This document shows positions 23,697-32,156 of a stretch of 64,000 nt of DNA, piece after piece. The stretch covers positions 1 through 64,000 of the forward strand of contig JAVHPJ010000116.1 of assembly GCA_036170535.1 (NCBI GenBank), in the 5' to 3' direction. How positions within the stretch are numbered: position 1 is the first letter of the stretch; every line of letters starts with the position of its first letter. Made by a program: the position numbers and the translations under genes. This DNA is from SSF53 sp036170535 (lineage in GTDB: Bacteria; Spirochaetota; Leptospiria; Leptospirales; Leptonemataceae). The notes below the pieces were generated by a model. It searched no databases. It was not told the origin of the DNA and saw only the letters and a program-made list of their open reading frames with translations.

Positions 23697-25142
23697 GTGC
23701 ATTCGAGGCGACCTCTGCTTTTCAATACGCTGGACTTCGTCGTTTTTTTTGCGGCGGTATTTACGGTCTGGCGATTTGCACCGGCGCCGGCGCGGCGTTT
23801 TATCCTCCTGGGCGCGTCGCTCTATTTCTACGGCTACTGGGACTGGCGGGTGCTTGCGCTGTTGCTCGTGACTGCGGCGGCGAACTGGCGCGCCGCTCTT
23901 GCGATCGCGGCGACGCCGGCCAACCGTCCCGCGCGGCGCCGCGCCTGGCTTATTGCGGCGGTGCTGTTGAACCTGGGACTGCTCGCCTTCTTCAAGTACT
24001 ACGTCTTTGTTCAGCTCAACCTGGGACGCGCGCTCGCCCTGACGGGCCATGCAAATCCGCTGCCGATGCTGCAGATCCTCTTGCCGGTCGGCATCAGCTT
24101 TTACACCTTCCAGATTACTTCCTACGTTGTGGACGTCTACCGTCGCGATCTCGAAGTCATCCGACCCTTCGCGGACCTTTTGCTGTTTACCGTATACTTC
24201 CCGCAACTGGTGGCCGGACCTATTGAACGCGCCGGCAAACTCTGGCCGCAACTGGCGGTCGCTGCGCCGCCGCCGGCCGCGCAGATTCGCTCCGGCCTGC
24301 AACTCGCGGCATGGGGCGTATTCAAGAAGGCGTTTGTCGCGGACAACCTGAGTCGAATTGTCGATCTGACGCTTTTTCCCGATGTAACACCGCCCGCTGG
24401 CGCAACGCTGCTCGCCGCGGTTTGTTTCGCCCTCCAGGTATACGCCGACTTCTCTGGCTACACGGACGCCGCGCGCGGAATCTCAAGGTGTTTTGGCATA
24501 GAACTCACCTTGAACTTTAATCTGCCTTTCGCCGCGACCAATCCGGCCGAGTTCTGGCGCCGCTGGCACATCACCCTGGGCGCATTTTTGCGCGATTATA
24601 TCTATATTCCGCTGGGCGGCGGGCGCGCGGGCGCCCTGCTGCAAGCGCGCAACGTGTTAATCGTCTGGGCGGCCGGCGGTTTGTGGCACGGCGCCTCGCT
24701 TGGATTTTTGATCTGGGGTCTCTACTGCGGAATGCTCGTCGTGCTCTATGGAGCGCTGGCGCGGCGGATTGCGCAATTGGCCGCGCGCGGAAAGATCTTC
24801 GAACTCGCCTTGCGCCACGGCGGACGCGCTTGGACCTTCTTAACATTTGCGCTCGGTCTTTTGCTCTTTCGCGTAGAGTCGCCGGCGCACCTCCGGACGC
24901 TCTTTGACAATTTGCTCGGACTATCTGCGAGCGAGTACGTATCCGGCTGGCTGATTGGCGCGGCGGCGTTCTTTGCGTGGCCGCTGATCGCCGCGGATCT
25001 CTACCATGGAATTCGCGGACGGGCCGAATTCTGGGAAGAACGGTCTGTCGCGCTGCGCACCCTGATCTACGCCGCGGGTCTCGCGTTGTTTACCTTGTTT
25101 GGCTCCTTCGCGGCGGACCAGTTCTTTTATTTTCAATTCTGA
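23697..25142 (+). CDS. MBOAT family O-acyltransferase (AlgI-like)
   Basis: 481 residues with about ten membrane helices. The family start LLFNTLDFVVFFAAVF, SLYFYGYWDW, PVGISFYTFQITSYVVDVYR, YFPQLVAGPIERA and the active-site region RDYIYIPLGGGRAG ... AGGLWHGASLGFLIWG are all typical of AlgI-type polysaccharide O-acyltransferases; the His of WHGAS is the presumed catalytic residue. The start is probably GTG 23697, without a clear ribosome site. No AlgX/DltD-like partner gene is adjacent. It resembles the truncated gene at 2-646, so the genome has at least two. Confidence 0.92.
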   Translation: MHSRRPLLFNTLDFVVFFAAVFTVWRFAPAPARRFILLGASLYFYGYWDWRVLALLLVTAAANWRAALAIAATPANRPARRRAWLIAAVLLNLGLLAFFKYYVFVQLNLGRALALTGHANPLPMLQILLPVGISFYTFQITSYVVDVYRRDLEVIRPFADLLLFTVYFPQLVAGPIERAGKLWPQLAVAAPPPAAQIRSGLQLAAWGVFKKAFVADNLSRIVDLTLFPDVTPPAGATLLAAVCFALQVYADFSGYTDAARGISRCFGIELTLNFNLPFAATNPAEFWRRWHITLGAFLRDYIYIPLGGGRAGALLQARNVLIVWAAGGLWHGASLGFLIWGLYCGMLVVLYGALARRIAQLAARGKIFELALRHGGRAWTFLTFALGLLLFRVESPAHLRTLFDNLLGLSASEYVSGWLIGAAAFFAWPLIAADLYHGIRGRAEFWEERSVALRTLIYAAGLALFTLFGSFAADQFFYFQF

Positions 25143-25239
25143 CTGGAGCGCGGGCGGACGCCGGCGAAAAAAAATTTCGCGCCCGGTCACACCGCCCCTC
25201 CCGGGCCGTATCACCTTCTATACACGGGAGGTAACGCGT

Positions 25240-25686
25240 ATGTTTGAACTATGGAACGCCGGGAAAAGGCGGGGCGGAATGGACCGAGCCGGTCGGACGC
25301 ACGTCGGGCTCGTCTGCGCAATCGCGACGCTGGCAATGCTGGCAATGCCTGGCTGCATTCAAAGCGACGCTGCGGATGCGCTGGCGCTCGCCCCGAACGC
25401 AGTGCTGGAAATCGCCGTTGTGCGCGTCGATCCGGCGCGACGCGCAGAATTACCGGCGATTCAGGCCGCCGTTCGGAGGGAAATTTCCGCGTGGCCCGGC
25501 TTCGTCGCCTGGCGCAGCTTTGTATCGACCAGCGAGCCGGATCTGATCGCCGACGTGCTGATCTGGGAGAGCGCTCGGGACGCCGAGGCGACGGCCGAGC
25601 TGGCCAGGAAGTCCGCCGCGTGCCAGGCGTACTTCGCCCTGATGCGCAAGGAAGTGCTCTTTCACCATTTCAAGGAGTTGCTTTGA
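25240..25686 (+). CDS. Lipoprotein with antibiotic-monooxygenase-like (dimeric alpha/beta barrel) domain
   Basis: 148 residues. The start is well set: GGGAGG lies 7-8 bases before ATG 25240. A signal segment GLVCAIATLAMLAMPGC ends in a lipobox Cys near residue 39. The mature part has the ABM pattern: VLEIAVVRVDPARRAELPAI, a helix, then WPGFVAWRSFVSTSE, LIADVLIWESARDAEAT and a C-terminal helix. ABM-fold proteins bind heme or polyketide-like substrates, or serve as sensors; being lipid-anchored is unusual. Its stop overlaps the start of an ECF sigma gene (TGATG), suggesting it acts with that sigma factor. Confidence 0.78.
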   Translation: MFELWNAGKRRGGMDRAGRTHVGLVCAIATLAMLAMPGCIQSDAADALALAPNAVLEIAVVRVDPARRAELPAIQAAVRREISAWPGFVAWRSFVSTSEPDLIADVLIWESARDAEATAELARKSAACQAYFALMRKEVLFHHFKELL

Positions 25687-26579
25687 TGCAGACAAATCAC
25701 AATTCTGAACAGATTCAGCAAACCAGTCGACGGCTCGCAGAGGCGGCCGTCGGCGGCGACGCCGTTGCGCTGGAAGAGCTGTTAAAACTGCACCGGGACT
25801 GGATTTATAATGTTTGTCGGGGAATGCTTCTGAATCCGGCGGACGCGGAAGATGCGACCCAGGAGATTCTGATCAAAATCGTCACGAACCTGGCGAACTA
25901 CGACGCGACGCGCGCGCGATTTCGGACCTACGTCTACCGCATCGCCGCCAATCATATTGCGGATATGCAGAAAACGCAAATGGAAGGACTCGTCGCCGAT
26001 TTTGCAGCCTACGGACGCGATCTGGACGCCGTGCCTTTTGAAGATCTGTCGGCTGATGAGATGGCCAATCCGGAAATGCAATTGCTTGTGGAAGAGGCGA
26101 AACTGGGTTGCATGCTCGGCATGCTCTTGTGCCTGGATCGCGAACAACGCATGGCGTTTGTGATCGGAGAGATCATGGGGTTGGATCACAACGCGGCCGC
26201 AGAGATTCTGAATATTTCGCGCGACGCGTACCGTCAGCGCCTATCGCGCGCGCGACAGGATCTCTACAACTTCATGCAGAACCAGTGCGGACTGATTAAC
26301 CAGGCGAACCCCTGCCGCTGCAGCCGCAAGACAAAGGGCTTCATACGCGCGGGCTACGTCGATCCGGCGAATATCAAGTTCGCCCGACCGCACCTCAAGC
26401 GAATCCGCGAGCTGGCGGAGCGCGACGAGTGCATTCTGGACGATTATGCAAATGCGGGCTACGGCGACCTCTATCGCGACAATCCCTTCTACGAGAGCCC
26501 GGCGCGAGTGCTCGAGAACATCATGGCGCAGCTGGAACCGGAGTTCATTAAAAGCCAGAGAACGACCGGCGAAGCTTGA
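25686..26579 (+). CDS. ECF-type sigma-70 factor with Cys-containing C-terminal extension
   Basis: 297 residues. Sigma region 2 is LLKLHRDWIYNVCRGMLLNP with DAEDATQEILIKIVTNLANY and the -10-contact helix FRTYVYRIAANHIADMQK. Sigma region 4 is LLCLDREQRMAFVIGEIMGL ... AAEILNISRDAYRQRLSRAR. A C-terminal extension of about 95 residues follows, with CGLINQANPCRCSRKTKGF, whose Cys cluster could bind metal, then a charged helical tail. Extended ECF factors of this kind often lack a classical anti-sigma factor and are controlled through the extension. The start overlaps the stop of the lipoprotein gene by one base. It probably redirects RNA polymerase to a small regulon. Confidence 0.9.
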   Translation: MQTNHNSEQIQQTSRRLAEAAVGGDAVALEELLKLHRDWIYNVCRGMLLNPADAEDATQEILIKIVTNLANYDATRARFRTYVYRIAANHIADMQKTQMEGLVADFAAYGRDLDAVPFEDLSADEMANPEMQLLVEEAKLGCMLGMLLCLDREQRMAFVIGEIMGLDHNAAAEILNISRDAYRQRLSRARQDLYNFMQNQCGLINQANPCRCSRKTKGFIRAGYVDPANIKFARPHLKRIRELAERDECILDDYANAGYGDLYRDNPFYESPARVLENIMAQLEPEFIKSQRTTGEA

Positions 26580-26586
26580 GGCTCCC

Positions 26587-26603
26587 TGCGCCGATCCGGC
26601 GCA
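26587..26603. terminator. Perfect hairpin between convergent genes
   Basis: TGCGCCG-ATC-CGGCGCA is a perfect 7-bp stem midway between the sigma gene stop (26579) and the alpha-amylase stop (26628). It has no T-run on either strand, so it is a possible weak terminator or mRNA-end hairpin for both. Confidence 0.35.
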
Positions 26604-26627
26604 AGGCTCCGCTCGTCCTGTCCGCGC

Positions 26628-28145
26628 TCAAGTTCCGTACTGGCCGCGAGGGACATAGACCGCTGCGCTTTTGCCCTCAACCTTGATCCACAAATCGCCG
26701 TTTTGTACATGAGTGAGCGGCCCGTCGGCCTTCAAATAGTCGACGAGCGCGTTGGTCTCGACCAGTCGTTTTGTACGCGGCGGTATTGCGCTGTTGCCGG
26801 CGATCGCCACGCGCACCGGTTCCGTCATGGGCAGCCAACCGTTGTTGATGGCGACAATCGCGAACTCGCCCTGAAACTCGCGCAGATAGATGTACAGAAA
26901 ATCATCCACGTACAACGTGATGAGCGAGCCGTAGGTCAACGCCTCATTTTCACGCCGGAGGCGCAACAGGCGCTGCATATGTTTAAAGATCAGCGCTTCG
27001 CCCTCGCGCTCCGGCCGCGGCTCAAGGTTGTCGCCAAACACATCCCATGGCATGTCGCGCCGATTATCCGGATCGCCGCCGCCCTCCATGCCAATCTCCG
27101 TGCCATAATAAATCTGCGGAATACCGCGCGTCGTCAAAAGAAAACTGAGCGCAAGCAAATACAGTCGACGCGCCACGGCCACATCGCCGTTCGCACGTCC
27201 GAGACAATCGCTCATAAAGCGACGCGGCAGATCGTGGTTGTCCAGCAAGGTCACCAGTCGATTTCCGTTGGTGTACTCCGAGTCGCGATCCAGCACTCCG
27301 GGCGGCTCCTGCGGACTGAGACCCGGCCGGGCCAGCAGGCGCGGCGAGGCGTCGCGCAGAAATACGTCGCTCAACGCAAACTGGAGCGGGAAATCAAACA
27401 CGGAATCAAAGGCGAAAAACTTTTGATACGAAGAAAGTAACCCGATGTCGCCCGCCAGCACCTCGCCGATCAGCGAGACGTTCGGATACTTCCCGCGCAC
27501 ATATTGCTTGTATTGCTGCCAGAAGGTGCGCTCGACATGTTTGACAGTATCCATGCGGATGCAATCGAGACCGGTCTTATCAATCCAATCCAGAATGCTC
27601 GAAACAAAATAGTCGGCGACTTCCGGATTATCCTGATCGAGATCCGGCAGGCCCCACATGCGTCCCTCCTCGTCCGAAGTATGACTCGCATGATTGAACC
27701 AGGTGGTGCGAATCGGCGTCGACGGATCGTCGCGTAGACCCGGATGATCATAGCCGGTGTGATTCACCACCATATCCAGCACGAGCTTCAGATCGTTCGC
27801 ATGCAGCTCATCGACCAGATCTTTTAAGTACGCCTTATCCCCGTCTTTGCGCCCCGGCCGCGGCGTGTAGAGATGCGGATCAACGGCGTCAAAATCAAGC
27901 GGCCAGTAGCCATGATAGCCATAGTGCTTGTAGGCGAGATTGTGCAGGTTTTTGTAAACCGGCGTAATCCAGATTGCGGTGACGCCCAGGTTCTTCAGAT
28001 ACGGGATCTTCTTTAATATGCCGGAGAAATCGCCGCCATGATAGGCGTACGGGTTGTTCAAATCCACGTCGGCGTTGTTGTTCGGGTCGCCGTCGTAAAA
28101 GCGATCGGTCAGCAGAAAATATATGACATCGTTCTGGCGCAACAT
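26628..28145 (-). CDS. Alpha-amylase family glycoside hydrolase (GH13)
   Basis: 505 residues from ATG 28145. A GH13 barrel from the start: VIYFLLTDRFYDGDPNNN (calcium-binding DPNNN), HGGDFSGI, region I DMVVNHTG, region II GLDCIRMDTVKHV with the nucleophile Asp, region III LIGEVLAGD with the acid Glu, and region IV TLLDNHDLPRRF with the third acid. The C-terminal beta domain is present. No signal peptide is evident from this start; an in-frame extension to 28286 is basic and unconvincing and would abut the divergent SDR gene. It probably degrades starch, maltodextrin or glycogen-derived glucan in the cytoplasm. Confidence 0.92.
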   Translation of the reverse strand: MLRQNDVIYFLLTDRFYDGDPNNNADVDLNNPYAYHGGDFSGILKKIPYLKNLGVTAIWITPVYKNLHNLAYKHYGYHGYWPLDFDAVDPHLYTPRPGRKDGDKAYLKDLVDELHANDLKLVLDMVVNHTGYDHPGLRDDPSTPIRTTWFNHASHTSDEEGRMWGLPDLDQDNPEVADYFVSSILDWIDKTGLDCIRMDTVKHVERTFWQQYKQYVRGKYPNVSLIGEVLAGDIGLLSSYQKFFAFDSVFDFPLQFALSDVFLRDASPRLLARPGLSPQEPPGVLDRDSEYTNGNRLVTLLDNHDLPRRFMSDCLGRANGDVAVARRLYLLALSFLLTTRGIPQIYYGTEIGMEGGGDPDNRRDMPWDVFGDNLEPRPEREGEALIFKHMQRLLRLRRENEALTYGSLITLYVDDFLYIYLREFQGEFAIVAINNGWLPMTEPVRVAIAGNSAIPPRTKRLVETNALVDYLKADGPLTHVQNGDLWIKVEGKSAAVYVPRGQYGT

Positions 28146-28291
28146 GACGAAGCCAGGTCGCCGGCGCGACTGCAAGCAAGCGGAATTTGGCTGCGGCGAG
28201 GCGGGCGAAGCGCTTTGCTCGCCGCAGCCCCGCCCCGGCCTGCGCCCGGAATCCGGATTGCGCGGCTTCGCCCGCGCGGCCTTCATGACGC

Positions 28292-29146
28292 ATGGCTACA
28301 GAGTGGGTGTTTCGCGAGGGAGTTCTTAAGGGCAAGGTCGCTTTTGTCACCGGCGGCGCTACCGGCATCGGCAATGGCATCGCCCGCCAGCTGGCGCGCG
28401 CGGGCGCGGATTTGATTATCGCCAGTCGCACGGAAGATAAATGCGTCGCAGCGGCCCAGGCGCTCAGCAAAGAGTTCGGCGTGCGCGCGATCGGCAAAGG
28501 GATGGACGTGCGCAACTCCGGCCAGGTGAATCAGACCTTCCGCGAAGCGGTCGGCGAAATGGGCGGCCTGGACATACTCATCAACAACGCCGCCGGAAAC
28601 TTTTACTTTCCGGCGGAAAAGCTGCGCGATAAACTGTGGCTCGCTGTCATCGAAATTGATCTGAACGGCACGTTTTATTGTTCGCGCGCCGCATTTAAGT
28701 ATCTGAAAGAACGCGGCGGCGGATCGATTATCAGCATCAGCTCGAATCTGCAAAAAGACGGCTGGATCGGCATGGCGCCGGCGACTTCCGCAAAGGGCGG
28801 CATCGACGCCATGACCAAGACGCTCGCCCTCGAATGGGCGCGGCATAACATTCGCGTAAACGCGATTTGTCCCGGCCCGGTTGTAACGGAAGGCGTAACC
28901 AAGGCCTTTGAAAAAGGCGGCGACTACGAAAAATGGATTCAGACCGTGCCGCTGCGTCGCACGGGGGAGCCCGAAGAAGTCGGCAACCTGGCCGTGTTCA
29001 TGTGCTCGCCGGGCGCAACCTGGATGACTGGAACGATCGTTCCGTTTGACGGCGGCGAAGCGATCAGCCCGATTCGCGCCATGCCCACGGTCGAAGAACT
29101 CGAACAGGCGATGAGCGATCGCAAAAACAAAAACTCCGACGAATAA
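28292..29146 (+). CDS. SDR oxidoreductase, 2,4-dienoyl-CoA reductase-like
   Basis: 284 residues with a Rossmann motif GGATGIGNGIARQLARAGAD near residue 18, then ASRTED and NNAAGNFYFPAEKL. At the place where most SDRs have YxxxK it reads APATSAKGG: the Tyr is missing while the Lys remains. This is exactly the arrangement of eukaryotic-type 2,4-dienoyl-CoA reductases (GSAKAG), which also share the NNAAGNF motif, so the absent Tyr is a family trait rather than damage. It probably reduces dienoyl-CoA with NADPH during oxidation of unsaturated fatty acids. ATG 28292 has no clear ribosome site. Confidence 0.88.
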   Translation: MATEWVFREGVLKGKVAFVTGGATGIGNGIARQLARAGADLIIASRTEDKCVAAAQALSKEFGVRAIGKGMDVRNSGQVNQTFREAVGEMGGLDILINNAAGNFYFPAEKLRDKLWLAVIEIDLNGTFYCSRAAFKYLKERGGGSIISISSNLQKDGWIGMAPATSAKGGIDAMTKTLALEWARHNIRVNAICPGPVVTEGVTKAFEKGGDYEKWIQTVPLRRTGEPEEVGNLAVFMCSPGATWMTGTIVPFDGGEAISPIRAMPTVEELEQAMSDRKNKNSDE

Positions 29147-29159
29147 GCGGGCGACGAAC

Positions 29160-30242
29160 TCACCGGGTGCGACTGTAGACGATGTTGATGTTCAAGGCTC
29201 CGTCGACGACGACGATAATTTCCTGCACGGGCGGCGTCGCGCCGCCCGGCAGATAGTCTACAGTCGCGAACAGGAACAGGCCCGGGTCAAAACTCACAGC
29301 CGGGTCGGCTGTGTAGCGAAAAAGATCATAATACCCCTCGGGCGACGCGGCCGGAAATTCGAAATACAATCCGTTGGAACCAGGCGCGACGACGAACTGG
29401 TCTTCCGAAAAGAAACTCTCCGTGATATAGTTTGCGCCGGAAAGCGCCAGATACACGTCCAGGTTCGCGGGAAAATCGCCCGCCTCCGGATTGGCCATCG
29501 CAGTTTCCATTGCAATCGGCGGATGCAGTCGCAAACGACAGGAGCCCCCGCCGCCTGCAACCGACTGATCCGGACAACTCACCTCGAGCGTCCACGGAAA
29601 CGGCATTCCGGGAGTCGATGCCGCAGTGCTGAATTCAAACCCGAGCGGCTGCGCAAGGCGCTGCCGTCCGTCCGCAAAGCGAATTCCATTCACAGACACG
29701 TTGTATTGCGTATTGTGCGCGAAGGCGGTCGTAGGCGTAAAAATCAAGGTCCGCGGGAGTTGAAAACTCACGACGCCGCTCGCAAGATTGCCGCCGGAGT
29801 CCGCCACGCGAACCTCCGGCGCAAGGCCGGCCTCAAGATCGCCGGTAAAAGTAATGCGCAGCGGCCGAATGTTTTCGCTCAGGGAATCGTAGAACACCCC
29901 GCCGTTGCTGGCCAACGCCGCAGCGAGTTCCGCCGAGTCGACCGGGGCGACCGCGAGCGCGTCTCGTTCGGTGACAGGGTTGAACTCGCCTTGATAGTTG
30001 ATCGCCGCCACCCCGGCCGGCAAACCCGGCCCGGACGCTTCGCTCGCCGGTCCGCCGGCAAACAGCAGCGCCAGGAGCAGGCCGGAATTCGAATCCGCTC
30101 CGCCGGCGCAGCCGCCGTGCCACAGACCGGCCGCCAGGGCGAACATCAGGCCCAATCGACCGGCGCCGCGCCGGATGTGCCGGCCCCGCAGGCAAGTGCA
30201 GGGGGACTCCCGGTCGGAGCAACTGTGGTAATTCTGGCCCAT
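29160..30242 (-). CDS. Lipoprotein with bacterial Ig-like (Big_5) domain
   Basis: About 360 residues; the start is uncertain (ATG 30242, giving a long n-region before GRLGLMFALAAGLWHGGC). After the lipid Cys the sequence is AGGADSNSGLLLALLFAGG, the acidic/Leu module seen in other lipoproteins here. A Big_5-like domain follows (about 135-240): IRPLRITFTGDLEAGLAPEV, TLIFTPTTAFAHNTQYNVSV and GFEFSTAA. The C-terminal half (VSCPDQSVAGGGGSCRLRL, LDVYLALSGANYI, EIIVVVDGALNINIVYS) is another beta-rich domain with a possible disulfide. Probably surface or periplasmic; function unknown. It is convergent with the SDR gene, only 13 bases apart. Confidence 0.78.
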   Translation of the reverse strand: MGQNYHSCSDRESPCTCLRGRHIRRGAGRLGLMFALAAGLWHGGCAGGADSNSGLLLALLFAGGPASEASGPGLPAGVAAINYQGEFNPVTERDALAVAPVDSAELAAALASNGGVFYDSLSENIRPLRITFTGDLEAGLAPEVRVADSGGNLASGVVSFQLPRTLIFTPTTAFAHNTQYNVSVNGIRFADGRQRLAQPLGFEFSTAASTPGMPFPWTLEVSCPDQSVAGGGGSCRLRLHPPIAMETAMANPEAGDFPANLDVYLALSGANYITESFFSEDQFVVAPGSNGLYFEFPAASPEGYYDLFRYTADPAVSFDPGLFLFATVDYLPGGATPPVQEIIVVVDGALNINIVYSRTR

Positions 30243-30306
30243 AGCAGGTACTACGAACGACCGGCCGAAGTGTAAGGGCATAATTCGCGCCGGCGAAGAA
30301 AAGCCG

Positions 30307-30333
30307 CCCCTTTCAAACAAGGGGGCCTTTTTT
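30307..30333 (+). terminator. Hairpin with T-run between divergent genes
   Basis: CCCCTT (30307-30312) and AAGGGG (30319-30324) form a stem with loop TCAAAC, followed by GCC and six T (30328-30333), an intrinsic-terminator shape on the plus strand. No plus-strand gene ends nearby. It is either an attenuator for the gene at 30390 or a guard against transcripts from upstream. Confidence 0.45.
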
Positions 30334-30389
30334 GTCGCTTCTTCAAACGGAGTTATTGTCAGGGGGAGCGCGCGAGCGTCGATCTGTTT

Positions 30390-32156
30390 ATGCCCTCGCC
30401 CTCGCAGCGCTTATTGGCTCTACGATGCCTCGTCGTCCTCTTGGCTACCGCCGGTCTGGCGCCCGCCGCTTCCGCCCAGACGCAATCTACGGGTACGACG
30501 CTCACCTTTGGCCGCCTGCGGTGGATAGCGCCCGGCGCCTGGTCCGCCCGAATTTCAAATCTCGGCGACGCACACTTTCTTGAGGCGCAGTCGGCAAACC
30601 CGCCCGCGCTGGCGCTTATGACGCCCCCGGGGGCGCCCATGGACCTGCGCGCCTACCTCAGCGGCCTGGTACGGATGCACATCGCCGGGCGCAGCGTGGA
30701 GCGCAGTTCGCCCGCAGAACCCGCGCTCGGAAAAACGCAGAGCGGTCTCGCGTTCGCCGGACAGGCGGTGGTATCGAAAGGCGCAGACGGGAAGATCTGG
30801 TATGTGATGTACTACGCCTTTGACGCCGGCGGCGTTCCTCAGGCGATATTGATCGCCGTCGAAACTCCACAGGCCTTCCAGCAGCTTGCGCGCAGCGCCG
30901 GGGTCGCTCTCGAAAAAACCGAACTGCTCGCGGCGCCCGCGCCCGCGGCGGAACTTCCGTCGGACGGAAGGACGCAAATCGTTCGCGAGCAAACCGGACC
31001 AGCCGCGGACCAGTTTGTCAGCGGCGTAATCCAGGGCCAATCGGCCCAGCTACAGTCGGCGAACTTTCGCATCGCGTGGCGCTCGCGCGTTCCGATGTTG
31101 GATGTCAGCGATTCTTCTTATCGAATGCAGCATCGCGCCGCCGACGGCGGAATTTTTTTCACCGAGGCGAGCATCGGCGTCTTTGCCCGGCTGGACCATG
31201 CGCAAAACATCATGCAAGTCGCTTCCAACGGCCAGGTCGTGAAAACTGCAATTTCGCGGAACGCCTTTGCTGAAAGCGTTGGGCAATTGAGCCGGGCGCG
31301 CAACCGACCCCGCGTCATCGTGTTCAGCGGCGCAGAATCGGCGCGCAACCGCGATCTGTACGTTACGGCGGCCTTCTACGAAAATCGCAGCGCCATTCTG
31401 CGGTATCCTGCCGCCGGCGGTCCGCCAGCGCTGATCGCATCGTCGGAACAATTAAACCGCATGAGCGAGGGATGGAACAATAGCGACGACAGCCTGCGCC
31501 TGAGCGTTGCGCCGAACCACGCGCTCTGGCTCTTCGTTTCCGGCCGAAACGGGGCGCGCATCTTTTACGCTCCGCCCAACTTCAGCCTGACGCCGAATGG
31601 GGTGGACTTTCAAGAAATCCGGCCGACTGAGAACGGTCAGCGCATTAACCTGAGCCGCGTTTACCGCGCGCTTGCCAGCGGCGCCCCGACCTGGCAGGGC
31701 GAGTGGTTGTCGTACAGCAACAATAGCTTCTGGCTGCTGGCGCCATCGGGCGCTATGCGCCGCTGGCTGCAGTTGCCGCTGCCGCGCGAGGGCGTAACGC
31801 TGACTCAACCAATCGTACTGGAAAACGGGGATGTGTGGCTCGCCTTTAACACAACCTATGACGTGCAATCTTACGTTAACGCCGACAATCCTTCCGAAGT
31901 GCGCAACACCTGGTTTCAGGTCGGCGATCGTTCCCGTTTTGTGCGCCTGCGCGTACGAAGCAGTCGCGCTGAGCTGGCGGAGATTTCCAGCGAACGGATC
32001 TTTTCCGCGCTCAAGACCAGCGGCGTTCCGCTCAACGCCGAGCCGGGCGCCGCGGTGATGCGCGTCATTCGCCTGGGCCTCGATTATTCGAACGGAGGCC
32101 TTCTGGCGTACGATTCGCACCATCGCCTGGCTTATTCGCTTTTGCCGACGGACTGA
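30390..32156 (+). CDS. Exported protein of unknown function (588 aa)
   Basis: A signal peptide (LALRCLVVLLATAGLAPAASA, cleavage before QTQ) is followed by two regions. Residues about 35-190 have GAPMDLRAYLSGLVRMHI and KIWYVMYYAFDAGGVPQAIL, a mixed alpha/beta pattern. Residues about 225-580 look like a beta-propeller or sandwich with recurring short strands (VIVFSGAESARNRDLYV, ALWLFVSGRNGARIFYA, SFWLLAPSGAMRRWLQL, NGDVWLAFN). No catalytic motif is recognised. TTGTCA lies 34 bases before ATG 30390. The 3' end overlaps the convergent gene at 32132 by 25 bases. Confidence 0.75.
   Translation: MPSPSQRLLALRCLVVLLATAGLAPAASAQTQSTGTTLTFGRLRWIAPGAWSARISNLGDAHFLEAQSANPPALALMTPPGAPMDLRAYLSGLVRMHIAGRSVERSSPAEPALGKTQSGLAFAGQAVVSKGADGKIWYVMYYAFDAGGVPQAILIAVETPQAFQQLARSAGVALEKTELLAAPAPAAELPSDGRTQIVREQTGPAADQFVSGVIQGQSAQLQSANFRIAWRSRVPMLDVSDSSYRMQHRAADGGIFFTEASIGVFARLDHAQNIMQVASNGQVVKTAISRNAFAESVGQLSRARNRPRVIVFSGAESARNRDLYVTAAFYENRSAILRYPAAGGPPALIASSEQLNRMSEGWNNSDDSLRLSVAPNHALWLFVSGRNGARIFYAPPNFSLTPNGVDFQEIRPTENGQRINLSRVYRALASGAPTWQGEWLSYSNNSFWLLAPSGAMRRWLQLPLPREGVTLTQPIVLENGDVWLAFNTTYDVQSYVNADNPSEVRNTWFQVGDRSRFVRLRVRSSRAELAEISSERIFSALKTSGVPLNAEPGAAVMRVIRLGLDYSNGGLLAYDSHHRLAYSLLPTD

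Noticed and set aside
28292..29146. SDR gene as an inactive enzyme because the catalytic Tyr is missing
   Set aside because: 2,4-dienoyl-CoA reductases naturally lack the Tyr of YxxxK and keep the Lys; the NNAAGNF motif supports that family.
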